The position numbers and the translations under genes were made by a program. A DNA stretch of 27,138 nt. Source: Micavibrio sp. UBA1672 (lineage in GTDB: Bacteria; Pseudomonadota; Alphaproteobacteria; Micavibrionales; Micavibrionaceae). The notes below the pieces were generated by a model, which searched no databases, was not told where the DNA came from, and was given only the letters and a program-made list of their open reading frames with translations. This document shows, piece after piece, positions 7,701-13,434 of the stretch (the first letter of the stretch is position 1; the number at the start of each line of letters is the position of its first letter). The stretch is taken from the NCBI GenBank assembly GCA_002320665.1, contig DCKO01000018.1:1-27138 (forward strand). The letters are read 5' to 3'.

Positions 7701-9780
7701 GACCGCTTGCAACATTAATACGCCCCATGACAACACTGCCATCACCACTAGCCGTGTTCTGAAAACCCATAGCCATAGCGGCATTGCCTGTTACACTAGT
7801 ATTTCTTCCATAAACAATACTATGTGTGCCCGATGCTGTGGTGTTCTCACCAAATGCGACACTATAGTTGCCACTTGCTGTCGTATTATAACCAAAGGCT
7901 GCGCTGTTTATCGCAATATTCGCATCATCCCATTGTGTTGAATCAACCAAACCTGCCCGAAAGGCAGATTTCGATTTATCAAAGAACATCCGGCTGTCAT
8001 TCGTACCATCATCATCAAGTTGCGGGGAGCCAAACACAAAATCCACATCGGCATAACCCGTGCCAACCGAGCTTTTCATACGCACCACATCTGGATCGGG
8101 TGTTTCATCAACCTCAAAAACACCGGCATTAATCCCGCCAGTGCCCGAACCTGATGTATCATTCTCACAAACCCATTGTGTACCACTCCAGCGGTTAAAA
8201 TTACCTGATGAACATGTCGCAGGAGTAAAGTCATTACCATTATATGTGTAATCATCAGCCTCTAAAGTCCCGCCAATATTACCGCTAGCCGCTGTAATAG
8301 CACCAGTAACATCGGCGCTGCCTGTAACATCAAGGGAGTCGCTTATGGTTACATTGCCGCCAGAGCTGGATATCGAGCCTTGCGCATCGGTTGTACCCGT
8401 TATAACAACATTATCACCAAGGGTTAGGTCACCTGTGCTATCTGATACAGTGCCCTGAAGGTCTGAAGTGCCTGAAACCTCTAGATTCGTAAACTGACCA
8501 GTATTACCGGCAATGGTGTTTCCGCTAACCGTTCCTGAAACTGTCGAAATATTACCTGTACCACTTAAGTAACTGCCGGATGCTTGAACATTCGCAACCG
8601 TTGTCAAACCATCAACATTAAGTGTCGAATCAAAATCCACAGCGCCAGTGGCGTTCAAATCGGCAACACTTGTATCCGCCAGCGCTGTATCACCTGTGAC
8701 ATCAAGCGTTGACCCCAGAGTAGCCGCGCCTGTCACATCCAATGTCGAGCCGAATGTTACAGCGCCGCTCGTATCTAATGTACCGACAATATCCAGTGTA
8801 TCATCGGGGGTTGTTGTTCCGATACCGACTTGTGGCGTTCCCGCATTATAATATATGTCATCACCAGCACCATTCGTCCAAATACCGGCACCGCCCACGG
8901 AAACCCATCCGCCAAAGGCATTGTCACAAACCTCTAACGTATCTGGTGTCGTTGTTGTATTAATACGAATAAGGCCGTCATTCGCGCCATTACAAGTGGG
9001 AAGAGTTGTTTCATTCGGGAAAAGCATGGAGGCGGCACCGAGTTGAAGGGCAGAAGCACTGCCTGTCAGATCAATACCATCTGTAAATGTTGCACCACCG
9101 GAAACCTCGAGGTTTTTGGAAATTTGAGCTGTTGTGGGGTCGCCGCTCTTGATGTTCCACAGGCCGTTTGTCGCAGTGACAGCGCCTTGATAAGTATACT
9201 CTGTAACAATGTCGTCGCCACCAGAGACAATGTCAGGTGACGCGCCGCCGGTACAGGTCGTCTGGAAAGTCTGGTCAGGACCCGCAGAAATGACGGCGAT
9301 AATGGTGTAGGTTTCATCATTGGCGTCGCCATTACCATCAAGACGATAATAATTTGAATCGGAATTCGTATCACAGGCAATCGCATCAATAACATTACCC
9401 GCATCCCATGCACAATACCCGTATTCTATACCCCACGGGTCAAGTCGTGAGGAAGATACTTCGGAGGGCAGGAAACCACCGCCGGTTGGACCATTACCAG
9501 CCGCATCGGTCCATTCAAGGGGCTCCACGAAACCGTCACTATCACAATCGCCATCGGCAGCAAGTTCTGTGGCTTCTAATAGGGCAAGGCGGGAAGCAAT
9601 CGCCATTTCACTTTCGGCTTGAGTGCGGTTTTGGACTTCGACCATAGTGCTAAGGGGGCCGCGCATAGTGGTCACGACCGCCGTGCCGACAATCCCGACC
9701 AGTGCAATAGCACCAAATATGGCAAAAAAGATATTTCCTCTTTCACTTAAAAGAAATTTACTTCTTTTAAATCTTGGCAT
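1762..9780 (-). CDS. Giant pseudopilin-anchored fibre protein with S74 self-processing domain
   Basis: This gene encodes 2672 residues. Residues 16-38 are a membrane helix after a basic start. Residues about 60-200 look like a pseudopilin head: DPWGIEYGYCAW near 114-125, then a GPDQT and GGDDIV segment as in GspG-type pseudopilins. Residues about 200-550 are a stalk of DVTG/LDVTG beta repeats. From about 550 to 2450 come YadA-head-like rolls (xxAFGxNTTASGxxS; NIAIGxxAL), four VGIGTxxP motifs and four FLIDDDGTAGSQGCIRY caps. Residues 2511-2516 (SDKRLK) match the S74 catalytic Ser/Lys dyad. A heptad-like coiled coil follows, then a final helix (about 2645-2664) and RRKGGQA. The start has AGGA five bases upstream. 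There is no YadA beta-barrel, so this is not an ordinary trimeric autotransporter. The likely product is a trimeric periplasmic or surface fibre; its ligand is unknown. Confidence 0.9.
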   Translation of the reverse strand: MPRFKRSKFLLSERGNIFFAIFGAIALVGIVGTAVVTTMRGPLSTMVEVQNRTQAESEMAIASRLALLEATELAADGDCDSDGFVEPLEWTDAAGNGPTGGGFLPSEVSSSRLDPWGIEYGYCAWDAGNVIDAIACDTNSDSNYYRLDGNGDANDETYTIIAVISAGPDQTFQTTCTGGASPDIVSGGDDIVTEYTYQGAVTATNGLWNIKSGDPTTAQISKNLEVSGGATFTDGIDLTGSASALQLGAASMLFPNETTLPTCNGANDGLIRINTTTTPDTLEVCDNAFGGWVSVGGAGIWTNGAGDDIYYNAGTPQVGIGTTTPDDTLDIVGTLDTSGAVTFGSTLDVTGAATLGSTLDVTGDTALADTSVADLNATGAVDFDSTLNVDGLTTVANVQASGSYLSGTGNISTVSGTVSGNTIAGNTGQFTNLEVSGTSDLQGTVSDSTGDLTLGDNVVITGTTDAQGSISSSGGNVTISDSLDVTGSADVTGAITAASGNIGGTLEADDYTYNGNDFTPATCSSGNFNRWSGTQWVCENDTSGSGTGGINAGVFEVDETPDPDVVRMKSSVGTGYADVDFVFGSPQLDDDGTNDSRMFFDKSKSAFRAGLVDSTQWDDANIAINSAAFGYNTTASGNYSVAFGENTTASGTHSIVYGRNTSVTGNAAMAMGFQNTASGDGSVVMGRINVASGLVSTAMGEEVRATGSHTVAMGLNSADQTTDPIVSGDRSIGIFMDGGVADATSGVNITDTDTMALIGGKFLIDDDGTAGSQGCIRYNNGTSTLQFSHDCSSFSDMGTASGTNAGIFELNGTVVRMKAAATSDGDWADDDFVFGSPNLSGSGDPNYYTRFFFDKSLSAFRAGYSGGGTWDPATNVGEYSFAVGGDTTASGQYSTALGGQTQALGDYSFAAGSGSIASGTGSSAIGGHATGWNSKSYGIGTIATADLALAIGSAITAGDGLYTAGDPAQGSASSDVGEGSFAFGLATLADITPYIADPTQFPRVTGDRSFLISMGAQTNYDLSTDNRMALVGGDFLIDDDGTAGSQGCIRYVEGSGLEFSDDCTTFGTFSSLGGNGDTLIDADSDTQIQVEEGADDDTIRFDTAGTERAVILPTGEVGIGTASPNTNLEILTANNATDTVLRLVSGVDSGSTARSEIQLLEGNSGAYDRGVNIYYDGSAGDHLGLEVINSGGATEALRIVRTSGNMGLGDFSSDAVESKLHIQSGDIRLDGGAGNAAGCLRFNDTSDQLEFSHDCSTYSTMGSVAAGALDIDDLGDAYTDYVTDNNLFLGQGAGASIAAGGESNIFIGEAVGGANTIGDRNIAIGLDALSTNVAKHGNIAIGTAALRYANDDGTAANGHNIAIGHNALRGSTTAANNTGTENTAIGAYTLTENTSGAFNTALGYSALNSNAALSYNTAIGAYALRYANNTATNTVAEYGNTAIGYRAMEGSSTPANNTGGQNTAIGLSALASKTSGNLNVALGSASAANLTSGSNNVTLGALSGGDITSGSSNIMIGYDAEPVDGTADNQLNIGNLIYGDLANEDFIVGSWQLDDTGNGTEDNRMYFDKSKGAFRAGSTNNDDWDVVNTGDYSAAFGYNATSSGNSSFAAGQAVNATSGQSVAFGYQTTASGQRSFAMGENVTVSGSRSVGFGLSNASGVNPTVSAGGSFAIFMGDQSGYDLSTVNRMALVGGDFLIDDDGTAGSQGCIRYLEGTGLQFSHDCSTWTLMGGASAGAINIDDLSDAWTDYTTYHNMALGDSAGTSAGTNAQYNIALGANALNSQADSATCDGASWYCDGNIAIGYNALTAETIGAGNVAIGRSALATSAGGHNNVGIGTLAGTSITAGTSNIAIGSDSLTSSTIGNAQIAIGYRALRYANTGYVDARNIGIGYATLHGVSGSSTGGNNIAMGYGSGFAYTTGSNNLLLGSQSGNILTTGSNNVALGYQTGGSITTGSGNIVIGAAADVVDGTADSHLNIGNLIYGDLANEDFIVGSWQLDDTGTGNEDARMFFDKSKGAFRAGNVNGTQWDDANVGTNTAAFGLDNTASGVYSAAFGQNNTVTGTHSISFGRNNTVSGGAAMATGFQNTASGNGSTVMGRINVASGLVSTAMGEEVQATGSHTIGMGLNTADQAVDPIVSGARSIGIFMDGGVADATSGVDISDTDTMALIGGKFLIDDDGTAGSQGCIRYLEGTGLQFSHDCTTYTTMAGAGGGLWTDNTTHITRGNVHLLNGGETMASAGLDGGLTNSLVWVQDQAALRMGTSSVTSWDDAEIGANSIAIGSSIASGGNSFAMGNGSEASGSYSFAFGNGNNDASGSYSIAMGFGADATATNAIALGRQVTTSGQYSMGLGLGSTAGTDPIVSGASSFGIFMGDQDSVDLADANTFSIMGASGGVGIGTVAPTSLFEVEGAAHGDLIRMDAPNLGTSYMAFDVSGNATNVSARIGVEDHVGTHGAHIVFETKNGAGASTTTSEVMRIENGGQVGIGTVAPDSELHVVGDIRFTGVLIDISDKRLKTDIHPLNDKGALLDRIKNVDTYSFRMKDDEKGQIEYGVMAQELEDVFPELVQTANDEMGTKSVNYLGLIAPMIEATKELAAENEALRSQIAQQDDKMAALEAKMDARFAALESDMNSIKIYTGYDPQKAALGLVLLLAMLGSLGFIVYIRRKGGQA
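1772..1777 (-). promoter_or_regulatory. Ribosome binding site inside the end of the upstream gene
   Basis: On the minus strand GGGAGG sits six bases before the ATG at 1765. It lies within the last codons of the giant fibre gene. It favours this start over a second in-frame ATG at 1744, which has only an A-rich stretch before it, and fits re-initiation by ribosomes finishing the upstream gene. Confidence 0.6.
3157..3282 (-). repeat. Cys-cap repeat, copy 4 of 4 in the giant fibre gene
   Basis: A 126-base unit encodes MALIGGKFLIDDDG, then TAGSQGCIRYLEGTG and LQFSHDC. It closes a beta-roll block. The two cysteines (GCIRY and HDC) are conserved in all copies and could form a disulfide in the periplasm (inference). 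Confidence 0.8.
4594..4719 (-). repeat. Cys-cap repeat, copy 3 of 4
   Basis: This unit is also 126 bases, encoding MALVGGDFLIDDDG and the same GCIRYLEGTGLQFSHDC core. Long stretches match the copies at 3157 and 6574 at the DNA level, for example CCTCAAGGTAACGGATACA, shared exactly with the copy at 3157. Confidence 0.8.
6574..6699 (-). repeat. Cys-cap repeat, copy 2 of 4
   Basis: Encodes MALVGGDFLIDDDG and GCIRYVEGSGLEFSDDC. The core is the same as the other copies, with a few substitutions (VEGSG and SDDC). Confidence 0.75.
7390..7518 (-). repeat. Cys-cap repeat, copy 1 of 4
   Basis: Encodes MALIGGKFLIDDDG and GCIRYNNGTSTLQFSHDC in 129 bases, one codon longer than copies 3 and 4. Together with the beta-roll block upstream (to about 8045) it forms a module of roughly 650 bases that recurs at about 3157-3820. 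Confidence 0.75.
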
Positions 9781-10006
9781 GTTTTCCTGACCTTAAAACC
9801 TTAAAAATCGTCCTGATTTTTCTCAACTCAACATGTACGCAAGTATCTTCCCCATGTGCAGTACACATAATTTCCCACTCATAAGTATGATGCCTAAAAG
9901 TTGATAAAACCTTACCAAAAAGTAAAAAAACGTAAGTTTTTCTTGGGGATATGTGAGTCTTTACTTGGAATGCACGCACAAGATGTGATTTTTACATGAT
10001 TCCGGT
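9781..10006. other. Gap upstream of the giant fibre gene
   Basis: This 226-base AT-rich gap lies between the stop of the ABC1-kinase gene and the start of the giant fibre gene, both on the minus strand. It is the likely site of the fibre promoter, but I find no convincing -35/-10 pair. It contains a small inverted repeat, ATGTG-CAGTA-CACAT (9854-9868), which could be an operator, and an A/T-only-looking hairpin near 9926-9941 too weak to call a terminator. Confidence 0.35.
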
Positions 10007-11347
10007 CTATTCGGATATTTGAAGCCTGTGTTTTTCCAAGGCTTGTTTCTGAGTGCTCTCCAGTTTTTCAACATTAAAGCCCTCAATCATTTCATTGAAG
10101 ACCTTATACCAGTTGATTTCAGCCTTCAGGTGTAAAAACACCGAACCTAGCCCAAGAGCAGCACGATCCATAAAGACAAATTCACGCGGCACCTGTACGC
10201 CGCCAACTTCACGGAGTTTTTTATGAACTTTTTCTGCTGTTTCACGCCCGTAAATACCATTTGTAACCTCGCCAATAGGACGAATTTTATCTTCCAGAAT
10301 AGGGGAGTACAGGAAATTCGCCCAAATATTAAGAGTTTCGACTTGCTCTTTACTTAAACCATTAAAGCCCCATGTTTCATAAGCATGGACGGCCAGTTCA
10401 TTATCGCCGTTTAGCAACGCATGATATAAATCAATAACACCGCCAATAAAGCGCGCAGGGAAGATGCGTACACATCCAAAATCCAGTAGATTTATATCCA
10501 GATTTTCCCGCACCGTGTAATTGCCCAAATGCGGGTCGCCATGAATAATCCCGTAATTGTAAAGTGGTACATACCACGCCTTGAACATATTCATGGCAAT
10601 CTGATTGCGAATTTCAGGATCACTGTCCTTATAGCCGAGAATTCTACCGCCCTCCAGCCATGTCGAGGTCAGCAGGCGAGACGTTGAAAGCTCATCAACA
10701 ACTTCGGGCACATGGACATGATCCTCATTTCTGAGCATATAGGAATAAAGTTTGCAGTATTTGGCTTCTAATTCATAATCAAGTTCTTCCTTAAGCCTTT
10801 CGGCAAGCTCTGTATAGATTTGTCCGGTTTTGATGGCTTGATCATATTTCTCATAGATTGAAAAAATAATACGAAGCTGTTTCAAATCGGCATCTATAGC
10901 AGATTGCATGTCTGGATATTGAAGTTTACAAGCCAGATTCTGTCCATCCAGTGAGATAGCTTTGTGCACTTGACCAAGGCTGGCAGCAGCGGCGGCATCT
11001 TGCTCGAAAGATTTGAATTTACTCTGCCAGTCCATACCAAGTTCTGTCTTCATACGGCGGCGTACAAATGGCCAACCCATAGGCGGCGCATTGGACTGAA
11101 GTTCTTGAAATTTATTAGAATATTCGGCCGGAAGGGCTTCGGGGATGGTGGATAAAATCTGTCCGACTTTCATAAGTGGCCCCTTGAGGTTGCCTAGAGC
11201 CTGAACCAGCTTTTCTGCATGTTCTTCACGTTCGATCTTTATCCCGAGATAACGTTCGCCCAGTAACTTGCTGGCAAGGCCGGCCATTGTACCGGAAACC
11301 TGTCCGTAGCGCTTGATTCTCTGTCCTAGAGTATTCCGGTCTTCCAT
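10007..11347 (-). CDS. ABC1/UbiB (ADCK/COQ8-like) atypical kinase
   Basis: The 446-residue protein has the full signature of the ABC1 family: the KxGQ motif (KVGQ, residues 60-63), the alanine-rich loop AAAAASLGQVHKA (118-130) that replaces the kinase glycine loop, the ATP-site lysine in LACKLQYP (K141), the catalytic HGDPHLGN (269-276) and the metal-binding DFG (289-291). Family members bind ATP and support ubiquinone synthesis or lipid handling at the inner membrane; the bacterial reaction is not settled. The C-terminus lacks the two hydrophobic helices of E. coli UbiB, so the protein resembles the COQ8/ADCK type (family knowledge plus inference). It is transcribed away from the hydrolase gene at 11436, across an 88-base divergent gap. 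No ubiE/ubiJ neighbours are present, so I give no symbol. Confidence 0.88.
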   Translation of the reverse strand: MEDRNTLGQRIKRYGQVSGTMAGLASKLLGERYLGIKIEREEHAEKLVQALGNLKGPLMKVGQILSTIPEALPAEYSNKFQELQSNAPPMGWPFVRRRMKTELGMDWQSKFKSFEQDAAAAASLGQVHKAISLDGQNLACKLQYPDMQSAIDADLKQLRIIFSIYEKYDQAIKTGQIYTELAERLKEELDYELEAKYCKLYSYMLRNEDHVHVPEVVDELSTSRLLTSTWLEGGRILGYKDSDPEIRNQIAMNMFKAWYVPLYNYGIIHGDPHLGNYTVRENLDINLLDFGCVRIFPARFIGGVIDLYHALLNGDNELAVHAYETWGFNGLSKEQVETLNIWANFLYSPILEDKIRPIGEVTNGIYGRETAEKVHKKLREVGGVQVPREFVFMDRAALGLGSVFLHLKAEINWYKVFNEMIEGFNVEKLESTQKQALEKHRLQISE

Positions 11348-11435
11348 TGCTGCAAATGCCTATTTGCTGTTCATGATTAGGGGTAAGGATGTTATAAATA
11401 AGTTTAACAGAAAAAGATACCGTTCAGAGAGTGCT

Positions 11436-12176
11436 ATGAGTGAAAAAATTACCCGCATTGAAGGCAAAGATAAAAATGGCATTTATGGCCGGATCAGGGA
11501 AACTGGCTCAAGCAAGTTGATCATTCATATACATGGTATGACCCATAATATGGATCACATGTTAGAAGTAATGTCGGCTGACTATTTTGCCGATCAAGGC
11601 TTTGATCACTGCCGGATAAGCTTGTATGTACGTGTGCCGGACTCACGGAATATGGCCGAATCAACACTGAGTACGCATGTCAGTGACCTTGAAGCAGTTC
11701 TGGATCATTTTAAAAAGACGTACAGTGAAATTTATATAACGGCGCACAGCCTTGGCGCTTTGTCTGTGTTAATGCTAAACCCGCAAGGCGTAAAGGCGGT
11801 AAGCTTATGGGATCCGGCTTTTGATGTGACGCATTTTTGGGAAAGCGGCAAGTTTCTGACCTATATGCCGGAATATAAACAATACCAGATGGATTATGGT
11901 GCTGTGTTTGTAATTGGCGAAGAAATGGTCAAAGAAATAGCCGATTATCCCGATGCAAAATGTCTGGAACTCGCGCAAAGCTTTGAAACCCCTGTGCAGA
12001 TGGTCATCCCCGAGCAAAGTATTTTTCTCGCCAGCCCTCATACCGCGCCGGAGAACTACAAAGAGGCCTTTGCTGGCGCCTTCGAACTCAAACGCATAGC
12101 GGGGGCAGATCATCGTTTTGCTGAACAGGGCAAACAAAATGAACTTTTTGCGGCTGTATTAAGTTATTTTCAATAA
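11436..12176 (+). CDS. Small alpha/beta hydrolase
   Basis: I place the start at ATG 11436 (246 residues, MSEKITRIEGK), preceded by a purine-rich AGAGAG. The longer in-frame start at 11313 would run into the divergent ABC1-kinase gene and adds residues that look non-coding. Alpha/beta-hydrolase features are HIHG (residues 31-34, oxyanion-loop region), the nucleophile elbow TAHSLGA with Ser near 105 (Ala replaces the usual first Gly), an aspartate in SLWDPAFD and a late histidine in AGADHRF. No signal peptide or membrane segment is visible, so it should be cytoplasmic. The substrate cannot be read from the sequence; esterase or thioesterase activity is plausible. It stands alone, about 100 bases before the DotI-like gene. 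Confidence 0.75.
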   Translation: MSEKITRIEGKDKNGIYGRIRETGSSKLIIHIHGMTHNMDHMLEVMSADYFADQGFDHCRISLYVRVPDSRNMAESTLSTHVSDLEAVLDHFKKTYSEIYITAHSLGALSVLMLNPQGVKAVSLWDPAFDVTHFWESGKFLTYMPEYKQYQMDYGAVFVIGEEMVKEIADYPDAKCLELAQSFETPVQMVIPEQSIFLASPHTAPENYKEAFAGAFELKRIAGADHRFAEQGKQNELFAAVLSYFQ

Positions 12177-12273
12177 TATTCGGGTTTATTAGCATTATTA
12201 GTGGAAAGAGCATAAGACATATGGCATCTTTTTCTTGGGAACTTATTTTTTATAGTTTAAGGATTATTCAGGC

Positions 12274-12957
12274 ATGAAACTCAAAACATTATTTCTTGGT
12301 GGTCTTACAGGTTTAATATTTGTGGCAACACCTCTAAGTTATGCTCATGCTGATAATTGGTGGGACTTCCTTTTTCCGATGGCCAGAGAAGATAAAACAA
12401 AGCCCACAGATGATGGCCGTGCGCCATTTGCTGATCCTGATGCGATTATGGATGGGCCATCTCTCGAAGAAAAAATGGCTGGAAATACGTCACCTTTGCA
12501 TATTCGCCATAGGTTAAACTCGGAAATTGCAAAATGGGTAGAGGCAGAGATATCCATTGCTATGACCTATGATGCAGAAAATTATAAAGATCAATATGCC
12601 CAAAAAGCAAAGTCTTTCGATAAAAAAGGTTTGGAAGAATACGTGAAGTTTTTACAAGACAACAAAATCGTTCAGACCCTGAAATCAGGGGCATATGACG
12701 TACGCGGTATTGTGAAGGATGTACCGGTATTGTTGAATGAAAAGGCTATTGGTGGACGGTATAGGTGGTTATACCGTGCCAAAGTTATGATGACTTTTGT
12801 TCCGGTAGCAATGACCGAGTATAAAAATGGTAGTGCCGAGCGTGTGATCAATAAGGAAGTCATCATTAACATGCAAATCGGACGTGTAGCAAATGCCAAT
12901 AACGAACATGGCGTAAAGATAGAAAGCTGGTCCGGTAAAATAGCCGAAGAAGAATAG
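12274..12957 (+). CDS. Exported DotI/IcmL-like protein
   Basis: This 227-residue protein starts with a signal peptide (MKLKTLFLGGLTGLIFVATP, cleavage after SYAHA). From about residue 75 it follows the DotI/IcmL/TraM-type periplasmic domain: IAKWVEAEISIAMTYDAENY, then a KSFDKKGLEEYVKFL helix, GIVKDVPVLLN, GRYRWLYRAKVMMTF, and a closing NMQIGRVANANNEHGVKIESW. In Dot/Icm and IncI systems this family is a core-complex subunit with a membrane helix. Here the helix is replaced by what looks like a cleavable signal, and no other secretion genes are nearby. The family assignment rests on pattern recognition, not alignment. It may act with a distant type IV apparatus or have been reused alone. A purine-rich AAGGA lies about ten bases before the ATG. 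Confidence 0.62.
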   Translation: MKLKTLFLGGLTGLIFVATPLSYAHADNWWDFLFPMAREDKTKPTDDGRAPFADPDAIMDGPSLEEKMAGNTSPLHIRHRLNSEIAKWVEAEISIAMTYDAENYKDQYAQKAKSFDKKGLEEYVKFLQDNKIVQTLKSGAYDVRGIVKDVPVLLNEKAIGGRYRWLYRAKVMMTFVPVAMTEYKNGSAERVINKEVIINMQIGRVANANNEHGVKIESWSGKIAEEE

Positions 12958-12982
12958 ACATTTTATTTTCTGACAAGAATCT

Positions 12983-13010
12983 TTGAAATTTCTAAAAAAT
13001 ACCCTATAAT
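12983..13010 (+). promoter_or_regulatory. Sigma-70 promoter of ssrA
   Basis: TTGAAA (12983-12988) and a perfect TATAAT (13005-13010) are separated by 16 bases. Transcription should begin near 13017, just before the hairpin GTTGGC-CTA-GCCAAC that opens the tmRNA precursor. Confidence 0.8.
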
Positions 13011-13224
13011 CATGGTGTTGGCCTAGCCAACTATGACACTAAACGCTGGTGCGGAATAAACGTTATGGACCCGGGGGCGGTACCCGGCGGCTCCACCACT
13101 TGAGATAGGAAAGAGATAAAACTTGTCTCAGGCGGCGGGGCCGAAACAGGATCGACATGCGCAGTAAAGGTACTTTAGTGGTGTCCGGCATTGTATCCGC
13201 CGTTATCGGGCTAAAATCATAAAT

Positions 13225-13299
13225 GCAAACGATAACTTTGCGTTCGTAGCCGCTAACGACAACTCTGTTGTTGAAGGTGAAGGTCGTATCGCTGCCTAA
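13225..13299 (+). other. tmRNA proteolysis-tag reading frame
   Basis: This is the short frame within ssrA, 24 codons plus TAA. It opens with the usual alphaproteobacterial GCA AAC GAT AAC (ANDN). After nine residues comes a second A-N-D-N, written with different third bases (GCT AAC GAC AAC). It ends in R-I-A-A. Known tags mostly end in LAA or VAA, and many are around 10-15 residues, so both length and ending differ. Confidence 0.85.
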
Positions 13300-13361
13300 T
13301 TACGGGTAGTAGCGACGCTACATAAGATTCTTAGTTAATTAACCTTGATTAAGTGGGGTTC

Positions 13362-13388
13362 GCCGGTACCTAGCAACAGAACACCGGC
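13362..13388 (+). terminator. Hairpin near the ssrA 3' end
   Basis: GCCGGT (13362-13367) pairs with ACCGGC (13383-13388) around a 15-base loop. Only a short, mixed ATTATTAT follows, so it may be a processing or structural hairpin rather than a true terminator. Confidence 0.35.
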
Positions 13389-13434
13389 ATTATTATGTCT
13401 GGAAAAACCACTTCAGTTTTGCTAAAACCGTTTT

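Larger units (their letters stand above)
13017..13400 (+). ncRNA. ssrA: Circularly permuted two-piece tmRNA
   Basis: tmRNA rescues stalled ribosomes and tags the nascent chain for proteolysis. The 3' acceptor half comes first and ends with an encoded CCA at 13098. The 5' half begins with GGGGCCG at 13137, and GGGGCCG pairs with CGGCTCC next to the ACCA end over seven pairs (one G-U). The 38 bases between (13099-13136) form a TGAGA/TCTCA hairpin and would be removed. The T-arm stem CCGGG/CCCGG carries the loop GGCGGTA, not TTCRANT. The tag frame runs from GCA at 13225 to TAA at 13297-13299 and encodes 24 residues: ANDNFAFVA, then a second ANDNSVV unit, ending RIAA. The 3' boundary of the coding piece is approximate; a GCCGGT/ACCGGC hairpin lies at 13362-13388. 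The permuted layout is typical of alphaproteobacteria. Confidence 0.93.

Noticed and set aside
1977..9647. Many open frames of 60-190 codons on the plus strand and in other minus frames across the fibre genes
   Set aside because: They are antisense or out-of-frame shadows of low-complexity repeats. They have no ribosome binding sites or recognisable domains, and the main frames are continuous.
1762..9780. Assignment as a classical trimeric autotransporter (YadA type)
   Set aside because: The head repeats match, but there is no Sec-type extended signal peptide and no C-terminal beta-barrel anchor. The C-terminus is S74, a coiled coil and a single helix.
1..9780. Prophage tail-fibre region
   Set aside because: S74 and VGIGTxxP motifs are common in phage fibres, but no other phage genes flank the region and both proteins have cellular export or membrane signals.
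9926..9941. AAAAAC-GTAA-GTTTTT hairpin as a terminator
   Set aside because: The stem is nearly all A-T with a single G-C pair, too weak to call an intrinsic terminator.
9767..9979. 70-codon minus-strand frame before the giant gene
   Set aside because: It overlaps the start of the giant gene in another frame, has no domain, and fills what should be a promoter region.
11313..11435. Upstream start for the hydrolase gene
   Set aside because: It would overlap the divergent kinase gene and lacks a ribosome binding site; ATG 11436 gives a normal N-terminus.
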